Below the pieces are notes generated by a model. That model saw nothing but the letters and a program-made list of their open reading frames with translations, was not told where the DNA came from and did not search any database. DNA of 5,276 nt from Candidatus Krumholzibacteriia bacterium. GTDB taxonomy: Bacteria > Krumholzibacteriota > Krumholzibacteriia > LZORAL124-64-63. A program made the position numbers and the translations under genes. Shown piece by piece: positions 1 to 5,276 of the stretch (within the stretch, counting starts at the first letter, position 1; every line of letters starts with the position of its first letter). Location: positions 1 through 5,276 of the forward strand of contig JALUJS010000105.1 of NCBI GenBank assembly GCA_027056825.1, in the 5' to 3' direction.

Positions 1-245
1 GCTTGATGATCGATGTCCCGCCGAAACGGAACCGGCCCAGCTTCGCCAAGGCCAGAGTGCTGGTCAAACAGCACCTGGATGGCCGCTGGACGGTGCGCTA
101 CAAGGGGGAGGTGATCGCCAGGCACCCGGCAACCCCGGTGATCGAACCGGTCAGATCGTGGAAAAAGAGGAGCAAAAGGCCCACCGACCGCGCAAGAAGC
201 ATGGTCCAGGTCTACATCAACTCGAAACCGGCACCGGCCCCGTGA
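1..245 (+). CDS. Transposase C-terminal fragment (ISNCY/IS481-like, partial at window edge)
   Basis: The 3' end of a gene that enters from the left edge; the first complete codon is at base 3, and the TTG/ATG there are internal rather than starts. About 80 residues are visible. The segment with R-P-S-F-A-K-A-R-V, then H-L-D-G-R-W-T-V-R-Y-K-G and I-A-R-H-P-A-T-P, resembles the small beta-rich tail that follows the DDE integrase core in ISNCY/IS481-like transposases. The full enzyme would cut and join DNA at the element's ends. The catalytic DDE core is outside the window, so activity cannot be judged. The call is supported by the repeats directly after the stop codon, which look like an IS terminus. 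The remainder is a basic tail (K-K-R-S-K-R-P) ending in P-A-P-A-P. Family assignment is from remembered sequence resemblance and is moderately sure; exact IS group is unknown. Confidence 0.68.
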   Translation, partial: LMIDVPPKRNRPSFAKARVLVKQHLDGRWTVRYKGEVIARHPATPVIEPVRSWKKRSKRPTDRARSMVQVYINSKPAPAP

Positions 246-289
246 GGGGACATTTTTGCTTTGCAGTTAAGGGGACATTTTGGCTTTGC
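246..289. repeat. Two 19-base direct repeats at the IS right end
   Basis: GGGGACATTTTTGCTTTGC at 246-264 recurs at 271-289 as GGGGACATTTTGGCTTTGC, with one mismatch and a 25-bp start-to-start spacing. The first copy begins immediately after the transposase stop codon. Several IS families carry repeated GGGGACATTTT-type blocks at their termini as transposase-binding sites. A plausible outer boundary is the ACA at 294-296, the end of a TGT...ACA-type element; this boundary is inferred, because the left end and any target duplication are outside the window. Confidence 0.72.
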
Positions 290-293
290 TTAA

Positions 294-500
294 ACAGCCG
301 TCAACGCTGACAATATTGTGTTTCAAACTTCAGGCAACTATGGAAACGAAAGTGTGGTTATTGAGCGGAACAGAATCGAAAAAGTAGAAGCTGGTTCGGA
401 TCTTGAGGATTCAGGGTTGTTGGCGGCTGGAGTTTCGCTGACGGCTATCATCATCTTCATCGAACTCGGGTGGCTCGATTTTCGGATTGCGGGAAATTGA
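294..500 (+). other. Low-GC open frame of unknown function, possible gene fragment beside the IS
   Basis: An open frame runs from just after a TAA at 291-293 to a TGA at 498-500. The only early start is GTG at 318, which would give 60 residues; no good Shine-Dalgarno sequence precedes it. The product reads F-Q-T-S-G-N-Y-G-N-E-S near the start and has a hydrophobic run (A-A-G-V-S-L-T-A-I-I-I-F-I) around residues 36-48. I do not recognise it. Bases 301-500 are about 46% GC by my count, far below the flanking genes. Either this is the 3' remnant of a gene cut by the IS insertion (the frame stays open up to the inferred IS edge) or it is non-coding, transferred DNA. A true small gene is the least likely reading. 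Confidence 0.3.
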
Positions 501-504
501 GTTC

Positions 505-510
505 TATAAC
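505..510 (+). promoter_or_regulatory. Possible -10 box (TATAAC) before the structured leader
   Basis: TATAAC is close to the sigma-70 -10 consensus and would place a transcript start near 517, just before the structured element at 520-599. No convincing -35 hexamer sits 16-18 bp upstream, so this is weak support only. Confidence 0.22.
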
Positions 511-519
511 TTCCGTTTG

Positions 520-599
520 CACCTGCCAACCGCGCCGGTCACCCGGCTTGCAGGGCAAGCCGGCCGCCCTGGCCGCTTCGCGGCCCGCGGTTGCAGGTG
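520..599 (+). other. Multi-branched inverted-repeat element (candidate structured RNA leader or palindromic repeat)
   Basis: Seen directly: an outer stem pairs 520-534 (CACCTGCCAACCGCG) with 586-599 (CGCGGTTGCAGGTG), 14 base pairs with a single bulged C at 527. Inside it lie two perfect hairpins. One is CCGGCTTG (543-550) with CAAGCCGG (556-563) around a five-base loop. The other is GGCCGC (571-576) with GCGGCC (580-585) around a TTC loop and abuts the outer stem. A T7 run follows at 609-615, and then the ribosome binding site and GTG start of the membrane-protein gene at 630. It could act as a cis-regulatory leader or attenuator, or be a REP/MITE-like genomic palindrome. The T-run is about 10 bases from the stem, so it is not a classical intrinsic terminator. 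It matches no riboswitch class I can name. Confidence 0.55.
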
Positions 600-629
600 A
601 GGCCATCGTTTTTTTGAAAAGGGAAAACG

Positions 630-1115
630 GTGCCGAACAGAATGGATAAAGAAGCCCAGCACAGAATTCCCCGGCCCGGTTACCGGAACCAGGTCGTGAT
701 CGTCCTGGGATTTGCCGCCGGGCTCGCGGTCCTGGGGCTGGTTTTCTTTTCCCTGTGTGCCACGACCGAGGGCGTCATCGTCCACCCCCGGCGGGGGTCC
801 TACCAGCAGACGGATCCCTTGTTCTTCGAAACCCGGACCCTGTCCTACGAGGAATTTTCCGCCAAATATGTGGTGCGCGGGCGTGGGTATCTCGTCCACG
901 CGGGGGCCCTGGAAATCGGCACGAAGGTGCCGGTGACCTATTTTCGCCCCTGGCCCCGGTTGGCCTGGATGGGTTCCCGGAGCACCGGGGCCCAGGTGTA
1001 CGGCCTGGTGAGTGTGGGAATTCTGGCCCTGGTCATTCTGGCCCTGTATCTGAAGCGGGCCTGGGTGGCCATGAAGGAGGAAGACCGGGAATCGGGTGAA
1101 ATGGACCGGGAATGA
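630..1115 (+). CDS. Two-helix membrane protein of DUF3592-like architecture, function unknown
   Basis: A 161-residue protein. A cytoplasmic N-terminus of about 20 residues is followed by a first membrane helix (about 22-44), an extracytoplasmic domain (about 46-120), a second helix (about 121-141), and a charged cytoplasmic tail rich in K, E, D and R. The middle domain carries Y-V-V-R-G-R-G-Y and then G-T-K-V-P-V-T-Y-F-R-P-W-P. This resembles the beta-rich domain of DUF3592-type proteins, where a V-x-V-x-Y-x-P stretch near the second helix is common. Family membership is inferred from topology and this motif. Start choice: GTG at 630 has AAGGG six bases upstream (619-623), while ATG at 642 lies too far from it. 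The gene is preceded by the structured element at 520-599 and followed after 69 bp by the VOC gene. No enzymatic residues are evident and no function is proposed. Confidence 0.78.
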   Translation: MPNRMDKEAQHRIPRPGYRNQVVIVLGFAAGLAVLGLVFFSLCATTEGVIVHPRRGSYQQTDPLFFETRTLSYEEFSAKYVVRGRGYLVHAGALEIGTKVPVTYFRPWPRLAWMGSRSTGAQVYGLVSVGILALVILALYLKRAWVAMKEEDRESGEMDRE

Positions 1116-1184
1116 GAAACCCCCGCCGCAGGACACCATTCCCAGGAATCCGCATGCGCCATCGACAACCCTGAAAGGAACCCC

Positions 1185-1565
1185 ATGAAACGCGTCACCG
1201 GCATCGGCGGCATCTTTTTCAAGGCCCGGGATCCCCAGGCCCTGGCCGCGTGGTACCGGAAACACCTGGGCATCGATGTCCAGGAGTGGGGCGGGACGGT
1301 CTTTCCCCGGACCGCGGATGACGGTTCCCCGGACGGCGGCATGACCGTCTGGTCCCTGTGCGGCGACGAGAAATTCGCGCCAGGCACGGCGTCCTTCATG
1401 GTGAACTACCGGGTCGCTGACCTGGCCGGGTTGTTGGCGGCGCTCAGGGATGAAGGCTGCGAGGTTGTGGGGGACATGGAGGAGTCCGGGTTCGGCAAGT
1501 TCGGCTGGGTGCTGGATCCCGAAGGCAACAAGATCGAGTTGTGGGAACCGCCTCGGGGGCAGTAG
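1185..1565 (+). CDS. VOC-superfamily (glyoxalase/bleomycin-resistance fold) protein
   Basis: A 126-residue protein, the usual length for a single-chain VOC protein made of two beta-alpha-beta-beta-beta modules. Module one begins G-I-G-G-I-F-F-K-A-R-D-P with the helix A-L-A-A-W-Y-R-K-H-L-G. Module two begins F-M-V-N-Y-R-V-A-D-L with the helix L-L-A-A-L-R-D-E-G, and ends D-P-E-G-N-K-I-E-L-W-E-P, the classic VOC C-terminal signature. E118 there sits where a metal ligand is normally found. The other usual ligand positions, seven residues before the module aspartates, are G9 and M72 rather than His/Gln, so classical glyoxalase I metal chemistry is doubtful. Substrate is unknown; such proteins include dioxygenases, lyases, isomerases and antibiotic-binding proteins. 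ATG at 1185 has AAAGGA at 1174-1179, five bases upstream, so the start is secure. Likely cytoplasmic, with no signal peptide. Confidence 0.9.
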   Translation: MKRVTGIGGIFFKARDPQALAAWYRKHLGIDVQEWGGTVFPRTADDGSPDGGMTVWSLCGDEKFAPGTASFMVNYRVADLAGLLAALRDEGCEVVGDMEESGFGKFGWVLDPEGNKIELWEPPRGQ

Positions 1566-1655
1566 ATTCCCACGGTGGTGATCAAGCCTGAATCCCGGGT
1601 TCGCCGACATCGCCGTCATACAGAACCCCGCCACAGGCCATCGTGTTGGAGTAAC

Positions 1656-1697
1656 ATGAAAACGGCACCTATGTGCCGTTGTTGCCTGAAATCCTGA
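1656..1697 (+). other. Candidate 13-codon Cys-rich leader ORF before the MFS gene
   Basis: ATG at 1656, with GGAG at 1648-1651 four bases upstream, opens a frame reading M-K-T-A-P-M-C-R-C-C-L-K-S and stopping at TGA 1695-1697. It lies in the same frame as the transporter, and its stop is the last in-frame stop before the transporter start. A hairpin at 1661-1680 lies inside it, and the transporter's ribosome binding site begins three bases after its stop. Three cysteines in four codons is unusual for a random 13-codon frame. Translation is not shown; a role as a regulatory leader peptide is inference. It could be chance. Confidence 0.3.
1661..1680 (+). promoter_or_regulatory. Perfect 8-bp hairpin in the VOC-MFS intergenic region
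   Basis: AACGGCAC (1661-1668) pairs with GTGCCGTT (1673-1680) around a CTAT loop. No T-tract follows on the plus strand (GTTGCCTG), so it is a poor intrinsic terminator for the VOC gene. Its overlap with the micro-ORF at 1656-1697 and its position 20 bases before the transporter's ribosome binding site make a regulatory or RNA-processing role possible. Confidence 0.45.
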
Positions 1698-1700
1698 GCC

Positions 1701-1706
1701 GGAGGA
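1701..1706 (+). promoter_or_regulatory. Ribosome binding site GGAGGA, decides a CTG start for the transporter
   Basis: GGAGGA lies six bases before CTG at 1713, which is ideal spacing. The canonical alternative start, GTG at 1770, has no purine-rich Shine-Dalgarno sequence before it. The site is part of a near-palindrome, GGAGG (1701-1705) facing CCTCC (1708-1712). In RNA, a four-pair stem GGAG/CTCC with loop GACC could mask it. Confidence 0.55.
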
Positions 1707-1712
1707 CCCTCC

Positions 1713-3035
1713 CTGAACCAACCTGCCACCACAGCCGCGGCCCCTGCCGACGCCCTCGAACGCCTGACCGTGCGCCGTTACCTGCTGGCCATGGCGGCCC
1801 AGGGCGTGTGGTGGTCGGGCTACCTGCTGTTCCCCTTCGTGCTGGCCAAGTCCCTGGCCGCGCCCGACTGGCTGGTCACCGTCTCGGTGGTCATGGAGAC
1901 CAGTGGCATGCTCCTGGCGCTGTACTGGGGCCAGCTCATGGACAAGGGCGGCCGGCGCCGGTGGCTGCTGCGCGGCGGCCTGGGCGGCCGGCTGGTCCTG
2001 GTGCTGGCGGTGTTCGTGCATTCGGCCTACGGGTTCATCGCCCTGCTGGGGGTCGTGTATTTTTTTGCCGCCCTGTTCTATCCCGCCCAGAACGGCATCC
2101 TGCAGGCCAATATCGGGCCCGAGCGACGCGGTTCGGTGTTCGGCCGCGGCGCCCTGGTGCAGCACCTGACCGCGGCGGGAGTGAGCCTGGTGCTGGGCCG
2201 CCTGCTGGACGCCGACCCGGGGCGTTTCCGCCTCGTCTTTCCCTGCGTGGGCGCGGTGGGCTTTCTCTATCCGCTGATCCTGGCGCGCCTGCCGCGGCCG
2301 GACCATGACGCCACCCCCGATCCGCTGGGCATCTTCACGGTTCCGCGCCTGCCCCTGGGGCCGGTGGCTTGGCGGCGCTTGGCGCGGGCCCTGGTCACCC
2401 CGTTCCGCGAGGCGGCGGCGACCTTCCGCGCCGACCCGGATTTCCGCTGGTACGAGGCCAACTTCATGATCTACGGCCTGGCCTACATGATGCTGATCCC
2501 CGTGCTGCCGCTGTTTTTCACCCGCGAGCTGCACTTGAGCTACCAGGAGATCTCCTCGGCGCGGGTGCTCATCGCCTCGGTGGGCGTGGCCCTGTTCGGC
2601 CCCTTGATGGGCCGGCTCATGGACCGCTTCCACCCGGTGCGGCTGTGTACCCTCTCGTTCGCCATCGTCTCCCTGTATCCGGGCGCGCTGTACGCAGGCG
2701 CGCGGTGGATGGGAGGGCTGGATCCCGCCTGGACGGCGTACCTGGCCTTCGGGTTTTACTCCCTGGGCATGGCGGGCATCAACGTGACCTGGAACGTGGG
2801 CTCCATCAGCTTCGCGCCGCGGGGACGGGGCGGGTACTACCAGGGCATCCACGTGGCCATGGTGGGGATCCGCGGCCTGTTCGGTCCGGTGGTGGGCTTT
2901 TTGCTGCTGCGCTGGGCGGGTTACCGCGAGGTCTTCCTCACCGCCGCGGCGGTCTTCCTGCTGGCCTCGCTGAGCAGCTGGCTGCTGGGCCGGAAACTGG
3001 CCGCTCGCACCGGTGGCCTGCGGCCGGTGGCGTGA
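1713..3035 (+). CDS. Major facilitator superfamily (MFS) transporter, 12-helix type
   Basis: An inner-membrane secondary transporter of about 440 residues with the CTG start at 1713, or 421 with GTG at 1770. Numbering from GTG 1770: helices 1-6 lie at about 5-175; a cytoplasmic loop with basic and Pro-rich stretches covers about 175-228; helices 7-12 lie at about 230-410. The MFS motif-A signature between helices 2 and 3 is G-Q-L-M-D-K-G-G-R-R-R (54-64). The second half repeats it as G-R-L-M-D-R-F-H (281-288) between helices 8 and 9, as expected from the internal duplication. The extra N-terminal residues (N-Q-P-A-T-T-A-A-A-P-A-D-A-L-E-R-L) look like a normal cytoplasmic tail. Substrate cannot be told; sugar, drug or metabolite export or import are all possible. 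The stop codon abuts a terminator-like hairpin, and the next gene is convergent. The first possible upstream codon after the in-frame TGA is at 1698. Confidence 0.88.
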   Translation: MNQPATTAAAPADALERLTVRRYLLAMAAQGVWWSGYLLFPFVLAKSLAAPDWLVTVSVVMETSGMLLALYWGQLMDKGGRRRWLLRGGLGGRLVLVLAVFVHSAYGFIALLGVVYFFAALFYPAQNGILQANIGPERRGSVFGRGALVQHLTAAGVSLVLGRLLDADPGRFRLVFPCVGAVGFLYPLILARLPRPDHDATPDPLGIFTVPRLPLGPVAWRRLARALVTPFREAAATFRADPDFRWYEANFMIYGLAYMMLIPVLPLFFTRELHLSYQEISSARVLIASVGVALFGPLMGRLMDRFHPVRLCTLSFAIVSLYPGALYAGARWMGGLDPAWTAYLAFGFYSLGMAGINVTWNVGSISFAPRGRGGYYQGIHVAMVGIRGLFGPVVGFLLLRWAGYREVFLTAAAVFLLASLSSWLLGRKLAARTGGLRPVA

Positions 3036-3036
3036 A

Positions 3037-3063
3037 AAGCGCGCCCCTGTGGGGGGCGCGCTT
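3037..3063. terminator. GC-rich hairpin terminator between convergent genes
   Basis: AAGCGCGCCCC (3037-3047) pairs perfectly with GGGGCGCGCTT (3053-3063), 11 base pairs around a five-base loop. It starts one base after the MFS stop codon and lies 29 bases beyond the phosphorylase stop. On the minus strand the stem runs into TTTT (complement of 3035-3038), a reasonable intrinsic terminator for the phosphorylase gene. On the plus strand only TT follows, so termination of the MFS transcript would be weaker. Confidence 0.75.
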
Positions 3064-3092
3064 CCTGCAGGCTGCATGGCATACGGGACGGA

Positions 3093-5276
3093 TCAGCCCG
3101 AGGCGGGTGTTCCCGCGGGCTGCCCGGCCGCGGGGACCCCGGGGCCGAAGGCCTCCCACCACGTCACCAGGCCCGTCTCGAAGCGGTCCAGGGGGAAACC
3201 CGACCGGCGCGGGGTCACCCGCACGGTGAACCCGCGCAGGCCCGCGCGACGGCAGGCGATCTCGCCCCTGAAGGCCATGACGCCGTCCCGCATCTCACCG
3301 TCCGGGAACAGGGTCACGGCCTCGCCGTCGGTGATGTTGCCGTCGATGTCCAGCAGGCCGTGATAGGCCTCGACCAGGACGTCGTCCACGGGCAGGTCGC
3401 CGAGGCGCACCTGGGCGGTGACGGACATGCTGGCCCCCATGGGCTGGGCTCCCTGGGGCGGGGCGGTCACATCCAGGACCTGGACCGACGCCCACTTGTC
3501 GCGCACCTCGCGCCGCCAGGACGCCAGCTCGCGGGCCGGGGTGTAGTCATCCCGTCCCAGGCGGACGGCGTTCTCCAGGCACGGCATGTAGAAGCGCTGG
3601 GTGTAGTCCTCGACCATGCGGTTGGTGTTGAACTCGGCCGAGACCGTGCGCATGGAGTTCTTCATCAGGCGCGTCCACTCCCGGGGCACGTCGTCGCTGC
3701 TGCGGTCGTAGAAGGCCGGTACGATCTCGTTCTCCAGCAGGTCGTACAGGGCGGTGCTTTCCACCAGGTCCTGGTAATCCTGGTCGTCGTAGTCCTCGCC
3801 CGCGCCGATGGCCCAGCCGTTGTCCTGGCCGTAGCCTTCGCACCACCAGCCGTCCAGGATCGAAAGGTTCAGCCCGCCGTTGGGCGGCACCTTCATGCCG
3901 CTGGTGCCGCTGGCCTCCAGGGGGCGCCGCGGGGTGTTCAGCCACACGTCCACGCCCTGCACCAGGTAGCGCGCCACCTCGATGTTGTAGTCCTCGAGGA
4001 ACACGATGCGGTTGCGGAACTCCTCGGTCTGGGACAGGTGCACGAGCTGGCGGATCAGCTCCTTGCCGGGGTGGTCCATGGGGTGGGCCTTGCCGGCGAA
4101 GATGAGCTGCACGGGCCGCTCGGGATTGTTGAGGATGGCGCTCAGACGGGCCGGGTCGCGCATGATCAGGGAGGCCCGCTTGTAGGTGGCGAAGCGGCGC
4201 GCGAAGCCGATGGTCAGGGCCTCGGGATCGAGCACCTCGGCGGCGCGGTTCACCCACTGCCCCTTGACGCCGCGGCGGGCCAGCTGCGCCTTCAGCCGCC
4301 GCCGCACGAAGCCCACCAGGCGTTCGCGCATGCGCTCGTGGGAGCGCCACAGCTCGGCGTCCGGGATGCGTTCCACGCGGTCCCACAGGGTGCGGTTGGT
4401 GGGATCCTCGAACCAGCGGGGGCCCAGGTAGCGGTCGTACAGGCGCGAGATCTCGTTGCACAGCCAGCTTCGCGTGTGGATGCCGTTGGTCACATGGGTG
4501 ATGGGGATCTCGTCTTCCGGCACCCCCGGATAGACCTGCCGCCACATGCGACGCGAGACGTGACCGTGCAGTTCGCTCACCCCGTTGCAGAATCGGCACA
4601 GGCGCAGGGCCAGGACCGTCATGCAGAAGGTCTCGTTGGCGTCGTCGGGATTCTGGCGACCCAGGCCCAGCAGCCGGTCGATGCCGATGCCCATCTCGTC
4701 CGCCTTGGCCGTCAGGTACTTCTTCACCAGGTCGGGATGGAAGTGGTCGTTGCCCGCCGGCACGGGGGTGTGGGTGGTGAACACGTTGCTGGCGCGCACG
4801 ATCTCGAAGGCCGTGTCGTAGTCCAGCCCGCGCTCCTTCATCAGCAGGTTGATGCGCTCGAGGGCCAGGAAGGCCGAATGGCCCTCGTTGAGATGGCACA
4901 CGGTGGGTTCGTGGCCGAGCTTGTTCAGGGCGCGCAGGCCGCCGATGCCCAGCAGGATCTCCTGCCGGATGCGCATGTCGTTGTCGCCGCCGTAGAGGCG
5001 GTCGGTCAACTCGCGGTCCTCCGGCAGGTTCTCCGGCAGGTTCGTGTCGAGCAGGAACAGGGGCACGCGGCCCACCTGGATCCGCCAGATGCGGGCGGTC
5101 ACCGTGCGGCCGGGATAGTGGACCTCGATGGTCACGGGCCGGCCGTCGCCGTCGGTCTCCGGCGTCATGGGCATGTTGTAGAAGTCGTTGACCGGGTAGT
5201 CCTCCATCTGCCAGCCGTCATGGTTGAGGTACTGGCGGAAGTACCCGTGCTGGTAGGCCAGCCCGACGCCCACCAG
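3093..5276 (-). CDS. glgP: Alpha-glucan (glycogen) phosphorylase, GT35, N-terminus outside window
   Basis: Cytoplasmic PLP-dependent enzyme that phosphorolyses alpha-1,4-glucans (glycogen or maltodextrins), releasing glucose-1-phosphate. 727 codons are visible. The GTG at 5271-5273 is internal: the frame continues through CTG 5274-5276, giving L-V-G-V-G-L-A-Y-Q-H-G-Y-F-R-Q, the usual mid-N-terminal motif, so roughly 100-150 residues are missing if the protein has the ~850-residue length of this subfamily (TIGR02094 type). Numbering from 5273: H-L-N-E-G-H-S-A-F (127-135), T-H-T-P-V-P-A-G-N-D-H-F (167-178), N-G-I-H-T-R-S-W (263-270), F-A-R-R-F-A-T-Y-K-R (357-366), F-A-G-K-A-H-P-M-D (392-400), and E-A-S-G-T-S-G-M-K (453-461). 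In the last motif K461 (bases 3891-3893) is the predicted PLP lysine. After about residue 600 comes a beta-rich C-terminal module and a Pro/Ala/Gly tail. All core motifs look intact. It is convergent with the MFS gene and ends at the shared hairpin. Confidence 0.95.
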   Translation of the reverse strand: MVGVGLAYQHGYFRQYLNHDGWQMEDYPVNDFYNMPMTPETDGDGRPVTIEVHYPGRTVTARIWRIQVGRVPLFLLDTNLPENLPEDRELTDRLYGGDNDMRIRQEILLGIGGLRALNKLGHEPTVCHLNEGHSAFLALERINLLMKERGLDYDTAFEIVRASNVFTTHTPVPAGNDHFHPDLVKKYLTAKADEMGIGIDRLLGLGRQNPDDANETFCMTVLALRLCRFCNGVSELHGHVSRRMWRQVYPGVPEDEIPITHVTNGIHTRSWLCNEISRLYDRYLGPRWFEDPTNRTLWDRVERIPDAELWRSHERMRERLVGFVRRRLKAQLARRGVKGQWVNRAAEVLDPEALTIGFARRFATYKRASLIMRDPARLSAILNNPERPVQLIFAGKAHPMDHPGKELIRQLVHLSQTEEFRNRIVFLEDYNIEVARYLVQGVDVWLNTPRRPLEASGTSGMKVPPNGGLNLSILDGWWCEGYGQDNGWAIGAGEDYDDQDYQDLVESTALYDLLENEIVPAFYDRSSDDVPREWTRLMKNSMRTVSAEFNTNRMVEDYTQRFYMPCLENAVRLGRDDYTPARELASWRREVRDKWASVQVLDVTAPPQGAQPMGASMSVTAQVRLGDLPVDDVLVEAYHGLLDIDGNITDGEAVTLFPDGEMRDGVMAFRGEIACRRAGLRGFTVRVTPRRSGFPLDRFETGLVTWWEAFGPGVPAAGQPAGTPASG

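Noticed and set aside
310..319. Perfect 10-base palindrome ACAATATTGT
   Set aside because: Short, single copy, no adjacent promoter or second operator; expected by chance in an AT-richer stretch.
520..615. Integron attC site or tRNA-like gene reading of the structured element
   Set aside because: No attC core (GTTRRRY with matching RYYYAAC) at the stem ends and no integron cassette. There are no tRNA arm lengths, no T-loop sequence and no anticodon arm.
1138..1149. Small inverted repeat ATTCC-CA-GGAAT between the DUF3592-like and VOC genes
   Set aside because: Arms of five bases with a two-base gap cannot form a stable RNA hairpin and there is no T-tract; the rest of the 69-bp gap shows only the VOC ribosome binding site.
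504..3077. A continuous 857-codon open frame on the minus strand opposite three plus-strand genes
   Set aside because: Its composition (very rich in Q, H, G, P, R, A) is what the antisense frame of GC-rich genes gives. It has no recognisable domain, and it runs through the structured element and intergenic gaps opposite three genes that do have family signatures.
2369..3229. A 286-codon plus-strand frame overlapping the MFS gene and the phosphorylase 3' end
   Set aside because: It is a shifted frame of the MFS gene with Pro/Arg/Gly-rich sequence and no membrane helices; the +0 frame carries both motif-A copies.
3547..4899. A 450-codon minus-strand frame inside the phosphorylase gene
   Set aside because: It is a shifted frame of glgP, rich in R, P, G and A; every catalytic motif is in the other frame.
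1..5276. CRISPR array, tRNA or rRNA gene, toxin-antitoxin pair or defence island
   Set aside because: No regular repeat-spacer pattern, no recognisable RNA gene, and none of the coding regions has toxin, nuclease or defence motifs.

Overview
The window is 5.3 kb of mostly GC-rich (about two-thirds G+C by eye) bacterial chromosome. It carries the tail of an insertion sequence, a small atypical patch, three complete plus-strand genes, and one partial minus-strand gene. The high GC, Shine-Dalgarno starts, ISNCY/IS481-like transposase tail and large bacterial/archaeal-type alpha-glucan phosphorylase fit a GC-rich Gram-negative lineage, such as a deltaproteobacterium or a related uncultured phylum. 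No marker gene is present, so I do not assign a taxon.

Layout. Bases 1-245 are the C-terminal end of a transposase that begins outside the window. It is followed at 246-289 by two 19-base direct repeats spaced 25 bp, typical of a multi-site transposase-binding IS end. Bases 294-500 are only about 46% GC by my count and hold an open frame of unknown nature, possibly a gene fragment abutting the IS. Bases 501-629 hold a strongly structured element, an outer stem enclosing two perfect hairpins, followed by a T7 run. It sits directly in front of a small two-helix membrane protein gene (630-1115, DUF3592-like architecture). Next come a VOC/glyoxalase-fold protein (1185-1565) and a 12-helix MFS transporter (about 1713-3035). 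The transporter's best-placed ribosome binding site points to a CTG start, and a 13-codon Cys-rich micro-ORF overlapping a hairpin lies just upstream.

A GC-rich 11-bp hairpin at 3037-3063 separates the MFS gene from the convergent minus-strand gene (3093 to beyond 5276). That gene encodes a glycogen/alpha-glucan phosphorylase (GT35, PLP-dependent) lacking only its N-terminal part, because the window ends.

The three plus-strand genes are co-directional with gaps of 69 and 147 bp, so they may or may not be cotranscribed. Nothing in the sequence links their functions to each other or to glycogen breakdown. I see no convincing new defence or mobile system. The best candidates for something undescribed are the structured leader at 520-599 and the micro-ORF/hairpin/CTG-start arrangement before the MFS gene.
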